Below are positions 1-5,899 of a DNA stretch of 9,376 nucleotides, in pieces. Each line of letters begins with the position of its first letter. Within the stretch, counting starts at the first letter, position 1. The notes under the pieces are model-generated. The model was not told the origin of the DNA. It did not search any database and saw only the letters and a list, made by a program, of their open reading frames with translations. The stretch spans positions 1 to 9,376 of the forward strand of contig CAIVXW010000437.1 in the NCBI GenBank assembly GCA_903910005.1, in the 5' to 3' direction. Made by a program: the position numbers and the translations under genes. This DNA is from an uncultured Methylococcaceae bacterium. Its GTDB lineage: Bacteria > Pseudomonadota > Gammaproteobacteria > Methylococcales > Methylococcaceae.

Positions 1-42
1 CATCAATCCCGTCAAACCCTTGATTTTACCGGTTTTCAGGGG

Positions 43-58
43 TGGCCCACTGTTTGCT
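43..58 (+). promoter_or_regulatory. Candidate sigma-54 (-24/-12) promoter of the corA-like gene
   Basis: The sequence TGGCCCACTGTTTGCT fits the RpoN consensus TGGCACG-N4-TTGCW. The invariant GG (44-45) and GC (56-57) are exactly 10 bases apart, TGGC and TTGCT are intact, and only two of the twelve defined positions differ. With C57 as -12, transcription would start near 69, giving a leader of about 109 bases before the ATG at 178. Sigma-54 promoters need an upstream activator bound roughly 100 bases or more away, which lies outside the window. Copper-repressed sMMO genes of methanotrophs are known to use sigma-54, which makes this assignment plausible for a copper-responsive gene. No experimental support is available here. 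Confidence 0.6.
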
Positions 59-82
59 CAAACCACACTCAGTCTGCACCTT

Positions 83-124
83 CCGGCTCGGTATTCCCCT
101 GTTAAGCCGGGGCGAGTGATCCGG
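83..124 (+). other. Structured 5' leader hairpin of the corA-like gene
   Basis: Three nested complementary blocks form one interrupted stem: CCGGCTCG (83-90) with CGAG (113-116) and CCGG (121-124), and CCCC (96-99) with GGGG (109-112). The internal bulges are 91-95 and 117-120, and the loop is 100-108. It lies between the predicted sigma-54 start site and the ribosome binding site. No T-tract follows, so it is not an ordinary intrinsic terminator. It may stabilise the mRNA or carry regulation. I do not recognise it as a known riboswitch. Confidence 0.4.
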
Positions 125-167
125 ACAGCGTGCAGATGCGTCAAACAATCAGAATCGCATTTTTATC

Positions 168-172
168 AGGAG
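168..172 (+). promoter_or_regulatory. Ribosome binding site deciding the corA-like start
   Basis: AGGAG lies 5 bases before the ATG at 178. The upstream in-frame ATG at 130 has no comparable site and would place 16 residues before an otherwise classical signal peptide, so 178 is chosen. Confidence 0.8.
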
Positions 173-177
173 CATTC

Positions 178-867
178 ATGAAAACCAACCTTAGCGCACT
201 GGCTTCCACGCTGGCACTGGTGGGCGGACTGGGCATCGCCCCGGCGCATGCCGTCACCTCACCTGCCACCGTTGCCGAGTTTCTGGACACAACCCCGCAG
301 ACCCTGACCATTCATGCACTGGGCTGGAGTGATCCTGCCTTCGGTGACATGGGCTGGACCCATCGTTCAGCCTGGGGCAAATTCACGGCTGAAAAAGATC
401 AGACGGTGGAGATCATGGTGGACAGCGGCAATGTCAGCGTACACCCGGGGGTTTCGGTGTGGTACCGCGATCCGGTCAAGGACACCGTTGACGACAAATA
501 CGTGTTTGATCATTTTTACGCCCAGATGGCCAATCAGTACAAGAGCAAGGCGGTCGATGAAAAAGACGGTACCGCTCTCGGCAATCTGGTCATGAAAAAC
601 GTGGCCTATGGCTACGACCTGGACGGCAAAAACAATCCACGTATCGTCGAACTGCGCGGCATTCGTGACAAGGTGGCCGGCAAACTGACCCTGAGTTTCA
701 AGGCTGCCAAATCCGGTACCTACATCTTTGTGGTGGGTGGCATCAATGCAGGAGACAACCTGTACGATGTAGCAACCGATGGCAGCAAAACCCTGAAGGT
801 TGATGAGGCGACCACCAACTACACCAAAATCCCGGTGGAAACTACTGTAACCGTGACCACCCCGTAA
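178..867 (+). CDS. corA: CorA/MopE-like secreted copper-binding protein (copper-repressible family)
   Basis: This is an exported 229-residue protein, probably of the surface copper-binding family of methanotroph CorA and the C-terminal part of MopE; it is unrelated to the CorA magnesium channel. Residues 1-25 are a Sec signal peptide: a Lys near the start, a hydrophobic stretch, and an Ala-His-Ala cleavage site before Val26. The mature part has no Cys and no membrane segment. It carries the motif GDMGWTHRSAWG with Trp60-Thr-His62, and a second His112 in YVFDHFY. In MopE and CorA, Cu(I) is held by two histidines and a kynurenine made from a Trp two residues before the first His; the W-x-H pattern fits, and the 50-residue His-His gap matches my memory of CorA. 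The family call rests on this motif, the length, and the di-heme peroxidase gene next door, which is the known partner. A sigma-54-like promoter precedes the gene and a strong terminator follows it. Without a database search the family call remains an inference. Confidence 0.7.
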   Translation: MKTNLSALASTLALVGGLGIAPAHAVTSPATVAEFLDTTPQTLTIHALGWSDPAFGDMGWTHRSAWGKFTAEKDQTVEIMVDSGNVSVHPGVSVWYRDPVKDTVDDKYVFDHFYAQMANQYKSKAVDEKDGTALGNLVMKNVAYGYDLDGKNNPRIVELRGIRDKVAGKLTLSFKAAKSGTYIFVVGGINAGDNLYDVATDGSKTLKVDEATTNYTKIPVETTVTVTTP

Positions 868-881
868 ACCACCGGGTGGAT

Positions 882-895
882 GCCTGGTTCCAGGC
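882..895 (+). other. Small hairpin preceding the corA terminator
   Basis: GCCTG (882-886) pairs with CAGGC (891-895) around the tetraloop GTTC. It directly abuts the terminator stem at 897, giving tandem hairpins that could protect the 3' end of the corA message from exonucleases. Confidence 0.35.
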
Positions 896-896
896 C

Positions 897-924
897 AGCG
901 GGCAAGGAGGCCCGCTTTTTTTTT
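897..924 (+). terminator. Rho-independent terminator after the corA-like gene
   Basis: AGCGGGC (897-903) pairs perfectly with GCCCGCT (910-916) around the loop AAGGAG, and the T run extends from 916 to 924 (nine T). It lies 29 bases after the stop codon and 82 bases before the next start. It should end most transcripts, so the peroxidase gene is expressed either by partial read-through or from its own promoter. Confidence 0.92.
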
Positions 925-950
925 GAATTTTCTGGCAAAATGAGTATCAG
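923..950 (+). promoter_or_regulatory. Weak candidate sigma-70 promoter for the corB-like gene
   Basis: TTGAAT (923-928) and TATCAG (945-950) are 16 bases apart, each matching about four of six consensus positions. It is the best -35/-10 pair I see between the terminator and the peroxidase start. The match is weak, and the -35 partly consists of the terminator T-tract, so this is only a possibility. Confidence 0.2.
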
Positions 951-1006
951 GAGTGGCACATTAGCCATTCTGGTTTGCCTGTAATCCGTCACGACAAATT
1001 ACGCAC

Positions 1007-3109
1007 ATGAACCACTCATTACTGCATCGCCTTACCCCCTTGTTCGCAAGCCTGGCCGGATTGCTGGCGTCCCCTGCCCTGTTGGCCCACGGCAAACCGC
1101 CGACTTCGCTCAAGGGCGTCGCAATCCCTGCGGTTCCCGGTTTGCTGGACGGTGACAGTCCCATCGTGGTCAACCGGCAGGCCGCCATTCAACTCGGCAA
1201 GGCCCTGTTCTGGGACAGCACGGTTGGCAGTGATGGCATTGCCTGTGCCAGTTGCCATTTTCACGCAGGGGCAGATGGACGTACCCGCAACCAGTTGGCA
1301 CCCGGCGGGGTAGGAGACCAGGCTCCGACCGCCCAGACCTTTGAACCCACAGCCAGCGGCGCGGCGGGTGGGGGTGATTATGCAGCCAAAGCCGGAGATT
1401 TTCCGTTTTACCGGCATGCCAGCAACAGCAACATCGCGTCTGCGGTGACATTCAAAACCGATGATGTCTTCGGGTCATCCGGGGCGGGACTCATGCGATT
1501 CAGCGGTGTTTCCGGCAAGGGTCGGGAAACCTGCATACCCGAGCAGGACGCGCTGTTCCATCGGGGCAACCTCAACACCCGCCGGGTCGAACCCCGCAAT
1601 ACTCCGACGGTCATCAACGCGGCGTTTAACTTCCGTAATTTCTGGGATGGACGGGCCAACAATATCTTCAATGGCGAAACGCCCTACGGGGCGCGTGATG
1701 TCGATGCCGGCATTTGGGTGGTCAACGCCAGTGGCCAACTGGAACGGCAAACCCTGCGCCTGGAAAATGCCTCGCTGGCCTCTCAGGCAATGGCACCGGC
1801 ATTGAGTGACGTGGAAATGTCCTGCCGGGAGCGGACATTGCCTGAACTGGGACGCAAGTTGCTGGGACGTCGCGCCCTTGAAAGCCAGAAAATTCACCCA
1901 CAGGACAGTGTACTGGCGGACGTGCGTCATGCCTCCGGCAAGGGATTGACCAAAACCTACCAGACCCTGATACAAACCGCCTTCGCACCGCGTTACTGGT
2001 CCGGCAAAACCCTGCCGGAAACCACTGCGGCCAGTGGCACTGCCGCGTACAGTCAGATCGAAGCCAATTTTTCAATGTTTTTCGGGCTGGCCCTGCAACT
2101 GTATCAGGATACCCTGATTTCGGATGATTCCCCCTTCGACACCCCTCGCGATGAAAACGGCTTCCCCACCGGCCTGAATGCCCAGCAGGCACGCGGGCTG
2201 ACCGTGTTCATGGAGGCCCATTGTGATCTGTGCCACAAGGGGCCGGTTCTGAGTGCGGCAACCCATCCGCAGGTTAATGGCCCGGCCGATCCGGCCGGTC
2301 TGGTGCTGGTCAACCGCAAAACCCTGAATGGCTCCTTTTCGGGCAAGGGCATTGCCTTCGCCCTGCTGGATGAGGGGTTTACCAATACCAGTGTCACCCC
2401 GACCGATTTCGATGTCGGCCTGGGTGGAACCGACCCCTACGGCAACCCGCTGTCTTTCAGCGAACAATACCGCAACGTGTTGCTGGGCCAGGCTACGGGT
2501 CTGGTGGATCCGGTTACGGTCAAGGCTTGCCAGTTTGAAACGCCGTTTACGGAGAACTTCCGCAAACAGGATTTGCGACCTGATCCGTTCGGTAAGGACA
2601 ATTGCGGTGACGGAGCCATTTATTCCCGGGTGCCCAAACCGGAGGTTCTGGCGGCTGAACTGAAAGACAAACCCGGACAGGGTTACGGTCTGTCGGCTGT
2701 CATGGGGGCGTTCAAGATACCCACCCTGCGTAATGTGGAACTGACCGGGCCTTATATGCACAACGGCGGCATGAGAACCCTGGATGAGGTAGTTGAGTTC
2801 TACAATCGGGGCGGCAACCTGACCAATCCGCATCACTTTGCCACACTGGTTTTCCCGCAGGGATTGACCGAAACCCAACGCAAGGATCTGGTGGTGTTTT
2901 TGAAATCACTCACCGATGAGCGGGTGCGCTGGGAAAGGGCACCGTTCGATCACCCCGAGTTACGGGTGCCTCACGGTCACAAGGCCAATGCTTCAGCGGC
3001 CAATCCGATGATGGCGGCTGACCGGGTCATGGTGATACCGGCAGTGGGCAGGGAAGGTCGTGATGCGGCACTGGGTCCAATCCAGCCATTCGACGAACTG
3101 GTTCAGTAA
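1007..3109 (+). CDS. corB: Di-heme cytochrome c peroxidase, SACCP/CorB type, exported
   Basis: A 700-residue c-type cytochrome of the bacterial di-heme peroxidase/MauG superfamily, which reduces peroxides or oxidises proteins in the periplasm or at the cell surface. Residues 1-27 look like a signal peptide ending LLA before His28. Heme motif 1 is CASCH (80-84), followed by a FHAGADGRTRNQ stretch; heme motif 2 is CDLCH (406-410). Family landmarks include FWDGR (212-216) and GPYMHNGG (581-588) with a downstream FYNRGG. The 320-residue distance between hemes and the total length exceed classical CcpA enzymes (about 320-350 residues in all) and match the long SACCP group found beside MopE in Methylococcus and beside CorA in Methylomicrobium. 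Four non-heme Cys (176, 273, 508, 533) could form disulfides. The start has no clear Shine-Dalgarno sequence, but no other start gives a signal peptide. The superfamily call is firm; the CorB assignment depends on the neighbour and the size. Confidence 0.85.
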   Translation: MNHSLLHRLTPLFASLAGLLASPALLAHGKPPTSLKGVAIPAVPGLLDGDSPIVVNRQAAIQLGKALFWDSTVGSDGIACASCHFHAGADGRTRNQLAPGGVGDQAPTAQTFEPTASGAAGGGDYAAKAGDFPFYRHASNSNIASAVTFKTDDVFGSSGAGLMRFSGVSGKGRETCIPEQDALFHRGNLNTRRVEPRNTPTVINAAFNFRNFWDGRANNIFNGETPYGARDVDAGIWVVNASGQLERQTLRLENASLASQAMAPALSDVEMSCRERTLPELGRKLLGRRALESQKIHPQDSVLADVRHASGKGLTKTYQTLIQTAFAPRYWSGKTLPETTAASGTAAYSQIEANFSMFFGLALQLYQDTLISDDSPFDTPRDENGFPTGLNAQQARGLTVFMEAHCDLCHKGPVLSAATHPQVNGPADPAGLVLVNRKTLNGSFSGKGIAFALLDEGFTNTSVTPTDFDVGLGGTDPYGNPLSFSEQYRNVLLGQATGLVDPVTVKACQFETPFTENFRKQDLRPDPFGKDNCGDGAIYSRVPKPEVLAAELKDKPGQGYGLSAVMGAFKIPTLRNVELTGPYMHNGGMRTLDEVVEFYNRGGNLTNPHHFATLVFPQGLTETQRKDLVVFLKSLTDERVRWERAPFDHPELRVPHGHKANASAANPMMAADRVMVIPAVGREGRDAALGPIQPFDELVQ

Positions 3110-3187
3110 GGTGGCGTCAGTTCCGGTTAAGGACGGAATGGTATCCCGGGAGTGCGGCCATACTCACACTGGCGGCGGCCCGGGGTC

Positions 3188-3255
3188 AGTGGCAGGCATG
3201 TGGTACCTGCGACTCGCCACTCGCGCACCACGCGGCCAGGATGGCCGCGCCACTC
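3188..3255. repeat. Inverted and direct repeats between convergent corB and pgeF
   Basis: A perfect 8-base stem, CGCGGCCA (3231-3238) with TGGCCGCG (3242-3249), has a 3-base loop. To its left AGTGGCAGG (3188-3196) can pair with CCTG (3206-3209) and CCACT (3217-3221). The octamer CGCCACTC occurs twice (3215-3222 and 3248-3255). The gap separates convergent genes, so the hairpins may work as bidirectional transcript ends, but neither strand has a T-tract. The rest of 3110-3259 shows no gene that I can support. Confidence 0.45.
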
Positions 3256-3259
3256 ACCA

Positions 3260-4009
3260 CTAAAGTAGCAACCCGTCACGCCAGATCAGGCTGGCCATGC
3301 GCCCGGTTACGCTGCCGTCGCGCCGGTAAGAGAAAAACCGTTCCGGTTCGGAAGCCGTACAGTGATGACCGCCATGGATGGCGGTAATGCCCTGGGCTTG
3401 CAGAATCTGCCGGGCCAATCCGTATAAATCAGCCTGCCATTTGCCGCTGATCCGACCGGGGTGAAACCCGGCAGCATGGGCCGGACTGCGGGCCAGAAAG
3501 GCATCACGTACCTCGTCCCCCACTTCAAATGCTTGCGTGCCCAGGGCGGGTCCCAGCCAGGCCAGGGCGGGAGCCGCGTCCATCCCTGCCACGGTCGTTT
3601 CAATGATTCCGCCGACCAGTCCACGCCAGCCAGCGTGAAGGGCGGCCACGCTATGGCCTTGAGCCGAACACAGCAGTACCGGCAGGCAGTCAGCCGTCAT
3701 CACCACACACACCACACCCGATTCGCTGGTATGGGCGGCATCAGCCACGAGAGGATCGTCGCTTAGACCGCTGGCTCGCACTACCGCCGTGCCGTGTACC
3801 TGTTGCAACCAGCAGGGTTCCGAGGGCAGTTGCAGCCTGGCAGCCAGGTTTTGCCGGTTCCGCAGCACCGATGCCAGCCGGTCACCCACGTGGGTCGCCA
3901 GATTGAGACTGGCGTAATGGCCCGTGCTGACGCCGCCGTGCCGCAGGGTGGTTCCTGCCCGGATGCCGGGCGGGGCGGGCCAGTCGGCCTCAAGCCAGCC
4001 GGGGATCAC
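3260..4009 (-). CDS. pgeF: PgeF (YfiH/YlmD family, laccase-domain protein), peptidoglycan editing factor
   Basis: A 249-residue cytoplasmic multicopper-oxidoreductase-like protein. The E. coli member keeps wrong amino acids (L-Ser in place of L-Ala) out of peptidoglycan precursors; other members show purine nucleoside phosphorylase or adenosine deaminase activity. Metal and active-site residues are visible: His72 in QQVHG, Cys108 in MTADCLPV and His125 in ALHAGWRG. WLGPALG, FEVGDEVR and the C-terminal SYRRDGSVTGRMASLIW stretch are also family hallmarks. The length agrees with E. coli (243). The start is taken as GTG at 4009: it overlaps the rluD stop as GTGA, has GGGAG at a 7-base distance, and gives the usual short N-terminus. 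The longer ATG start at 4078 would add 23 Arg/Ala-rich residues inside rluD. Co-transcription with rluD is expected. Substrate preference cannot be read from the sequence. Confidence 0.93.
   Translation of the reverse strand: MIPGWLEADWPAPPGIRAGTTLRHGGVSTGHYASLNLATHVGDRLASVLRNRQNLAARLQLPSEPCWLQQVHGTAVVRASGLSDDPLVADAAHTSESGVVCVVMTADCLPVLLCSAQGHSVAALHAGWRGLVGGIIETTVAGMDAAPALAWLGPALGTQAFEVGDEVRDAFLARSPAHAAGFHPGRISGKWQADLYGLARQILQAQGITAIHGGHHCTASEPERFFSYRRDGSVTGRMASLIWRDGLLL
4006..4009 (-). other. GTGA stop/start overlap coupling rluD to pgeF
   Basis: The TGA stop of rluD (4008-4006) shares two bases with the GTG start of pgeF (4009-4007). Such overlaps normally allow translational coupling by ribosome re-initiation, and this one fixes the pgeF start. 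Confidence 0.8.
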
Positions 4010-4953
4010 GGGTTTTCTCCCAGCGCGGCCAGCAAACGGGCAAAATCGTCTGGCAAGGGCTCTTGCCAGACAACCCACTCGCCGGAATCAGGGTGAATGA
4101 ATCCCAGCGATTCAGCATGCAGGGCCTGACGCCTGAATGCTTGCAATGCCTGGATCAGTGCCTCGCTGGCTCCCCGGGGCAGGCGCAAGCGTCCGCCATA
4201 GACCGGGTCACCTACCAGCGGGTAGTGAATATGTGACAGGTGTACCCGAATCTGATGGGTGCGTCCGGTTTCCAGTTTGACCCGCAACAGGGTGTGGTCG
4301 GTGTAGCGGGTCTCGATGCGGTAGTGGGTCACTGCCGGTTTTCCGTCCCGACGCACTGCAAAACGTTTGCGATCGGTGGGATGCCGACCCAGCGGGTCAG
4401 TCAGGGTACCGCCGCCGGTCATGGCACCCTGTACCAGGGCCAGGTATTCACGGTGTACGCTGCGAGCCTGGAGTTGGTCAACCAGTGCTTTGTGGGCTTT
4501 GAGGGTTTTGGCCACCATCAGCAGCCCTGACGTGTCCTTGTCCAGCCGATGCACAATCCCGCAACGGGGAATGGCAGCCAGTTCCGGTGCGTGATGCAGC
4601 AAGGCATTCTGCAGGGTACCACCGGCGTGTCCCGCCGCCGGATGAACCACCAGTCCGGCCGGTTTGGCCAGAATCAACAGGCTGTCGTCCTCATGCAATA
4701 GGCGAAGGGGAATATTCTCGCCCACAACGGTTGTGGCCGGTTCGGCTTCGGTCATGAGTTCGACCCGCTCGCCGCCCCATACCGTGTGGCGTGGAACCAC
4801 CGTCCGGCCATCCAGACGGGCCGCGCCGTTTTTGATCCAGAGTTGGAGACGGCTTCTGGAATAGTCCGGCAACAGTTCAACCAGTGCCTGATCCAGCCGG
4901 AAACCGGCCAGTCGGGGCGGAATTTCAAGGCTCAGCGGGGACTTCGGGGCCAT
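4006..4953 (-). CDS. rluD: RluD, 23S rRNA pseudouridine synthase
   Basis: A 315-residue enzyme of the RsuA/RluA family. RluD isomerises uridines to pseudouridine in helix 69 of 23S rRNA (1911, 1915 and 1917 in E. coli) and is needed for normal ribosome assembly. An S4-like RNA-binding domain covers roughly residues 8-70 (GFRLDQALVELLPDYSRSRL is typical). The catalytic domain follows, with the signature HRLDKDTSGLL at 135-145, where Asp138 is the catalytic residue. LAKPAGLVVHPAAGH and TGRTHQIRVHL are further family blocks. The start at 4953 gives the standard N-terminus and the length of E. coli RluD (326). The open frame continues to 5145, but those residues are low-complexity and would lie inside bamD. 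A possible AAGGA lies 13 bases upstream, rather far. It is divergent from bamD, as in many gammaproteobacteria. Confidence 0.95.
   Translation of the reverse strand: MAPKSPLSLEIPPRLAGFRLDQALVELLPDYSRSRLQLWIKNGAARLDGRTVVPRHTVWGGERVELMTEAEPATTVVGENIPLRLLHEDDSLLILAKPAGLVVHPAAGHAGGTLQNALLHHAPELAAIPRCGIVHRLDKDTSGLLMVAKTLKAHKALVDQLQARSVHREYLALVQGAMTGGGTLTDPLGRHPTDRKRFAVRRDGKPAVTHYRIETRYTDHTLLRVKLETGRTHQIRVHLSHIHYPLVGDPVYGGRLRLPRGASEALIQALQAFRRQALHAESLGFIHPDSGEWVVWQEPLPDDFARLLAALGENP
4017..4021 (-). promoter_or_regulatory. Ribosome binding site deciding the pgeF GTG start
   Basis: GGGAG on the minus strand lies 7 bases before the GTG at 4009, inside the 3' end of rluD. It supports GTG over the in-frame ATG further upstream. 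Confidence 0.75.
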
Positions 4954-4982
4954 TTGGGAGACGGAGTCCTTCAGGGTATACT
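4954..4982 (+). promoter_or_regulatory. Candidate sigma-70 promoter for bamD
   Basis: TTGGGA (4954-4959) and TATACT (4977-4982) are separated by an optimal 17 bases, matching four of six and five of six consensus positions. Transcription would begin near 4989, about 77 bases before the bamD ATG. The -35 abuts the rluD start codon, so the rluD promoter must lie elsewhere in the divergent gap or inside bamD. Confidence 0.4.
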
Positions 4983-5065
4983 GGGTCGGTGGCGGCAAAA
5001 CCGAAGCCTCTGTGTTCGGGGATTGCCCTGCTGCATCACCAGCCCCAACTCCCATATTTTGATTT

Positions 5066-5890
5066 ATGCGGTTCACAAGCAAAATTTTCCGGGTTTTGAT
5101 CCTGGGTTTGATCCTGTCGGCCTGTGCCGATACCGGCAAGGACAAGGATGAATATGCCGACTGGACAGCCGAGCAGTTTTATACTGAAGCCAAGAAGGCT
5201 CTGACCAGCAAGTATTATGAAAAGGCTGTCAAGCTGTATGAAAAACTGGAAGCACGGTTTCCGTTCGGCAATTATGCCACCCAGGCCCAGCTCGACATTG
5301 CCTACGCCTATTACAAGAATGATGAACCGGAATCCGCCCTGGCGGCAGCCGATCGCTTCATCAAGCAAAATCCCACGCATCCCAACGTCGATTATGCCTA
5401 TTACATCAAGGGACTGGTGAATTATAACCGGGGAATCGGCTTTCTTGACCGTTTTCTGCCGACCGATTCATCCCAGCGCGACTCAGGATCGGCTCTGGAC
5501 TCCTACCAGGAATTTGAATCCCTCACCCAGCGTTATCCCCACAGTGCCTACGTGGCCGATGCCCGCCAGCGCATGATCGCCCTCCGCGACAACCTGGCCC
5601 TGCATGAGATCCATGTGGCCGATTATTATCTGCGACGCAAGGCCTATCTGGCTGCCGCCCAGCGGGCCGCCACTGTTGTAAGGGAATACCAGCGCACCCC
5701 CGCCGTTCCCAAAGCCCTGCAGATCATGGAAGAAGCCTACCGCAAACTGGACATGAACGATCTGGCCGAGGATATCCGCAAGGTTTACCAACTCAATTAC
5801 GCCCAGGGCGTTCCGGGGCAAGCCGGTGATCTGGTGGGGCATTCGCTGCTCGAGCGGGTCTGGAATTTTCTTGGCTTTGACAAACAGTGA
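5066..5890 (+). CDS. bamD: BamD, outer-membrane protein assembly lipoprotein
   Basis: A 274-residue lipoprotein subunit of the BAM complex, which folds beta-barrel proteins into the outer membrane; with BamA it is the essential component in E. coli. The N-terminus is a lipoprotein signal: Arg2 and Lys6, a hydrophobic core, and a lipobox ending Leu-Ser-Ala-Cys20. Asp22 stands at +2 after the Cys, normally the inner-membrane retention (Lol avoidance) position only when directly adjacent; here residue 21 is Ala, consistent with outer-membrane sorting. The remainder is helical TPR-like repeats beginning with the family block EQFYTEAKKAL and continuing through KLYEKLEARFPFGNYATQAQLDIAY, YYIKGLVNYNRG and a C-terminal HVADYYLRRKAY segment. 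It is slightly longer than E. coli BamD (245). No clear Shine-Dalgarno sequence precedes the ATG, which lies in an AT-rich stretch. It probably forms an operon with the sugar kinase 9 bases downstream. Confidence 0.95.
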   Translation: MRFTSKIFRVLILGLILSACADTGKDKDEYADWTAEQFYTEAKKALTSKYYEKAVKLYEKLEARFPFGNYATQAQLDIAYAYYKNDEPESALAAADRFIKQNPTHPNVDYAYYIKGLVNYNRGIGFLDRFLPTDSSQRDSGSALDSYQEFESLTQRYPHSAYVADARQRMIALRDNLALHEIHVADYYLRRKAYLAAAQRAATVVREYQRTPAVPKALQIMEEAYRKLDMNDLAEDIRKVYQLNYAQGVPGQAGDLVGHSLLERVWNFLGFDKQ

Positions 5891-5899
5891 GTCCGCCCC

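Noticed and set aside
130..177. Longer N-terminus for the corA-like protein from the ATG at 130
   Set aside because: AGGAG is placed for the ATG at 178, and the signal peptide begins there; the extra 16 residues look like leader RNA sequence.
954..969. TGGCAC before the corB-like gene as a second sigma-54 promoter
   Set aside because: The -24 half is present, but the bases at the required distance read AT instead of GC, and there is no TTGC.
960..1010. A 16-codon leader reading frame after AGGAG (948-952), ending in TGA overlapping the corB ATG
   Set aside because: It would need an ATT start codon; no ATG, GTG or well-placed TTG supports translation.
1722..2878. Long minus-strand open frames (up to 268 codons) opposite the peroxidase gene
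   Set aside because: They are shadows of a GC-rich coding strand; the plus-strand product has clear heme motifs, and the antisense products show no recognisable features.
4010..4078. PgeF start at the ATG at 4078
   Set aside because: It adds 23 Arg/Ala-rich residues antiparallel to no family sequence; the GTG at 4009 has a good ribosome site and the coupled overlap.
4954..5145. N-terminal extension of RluD up to the ATG at 5145
   Set aside because: It would run into bamD and add low-complexity residues not found in RluD; Met at 4953 gives the normal family start.
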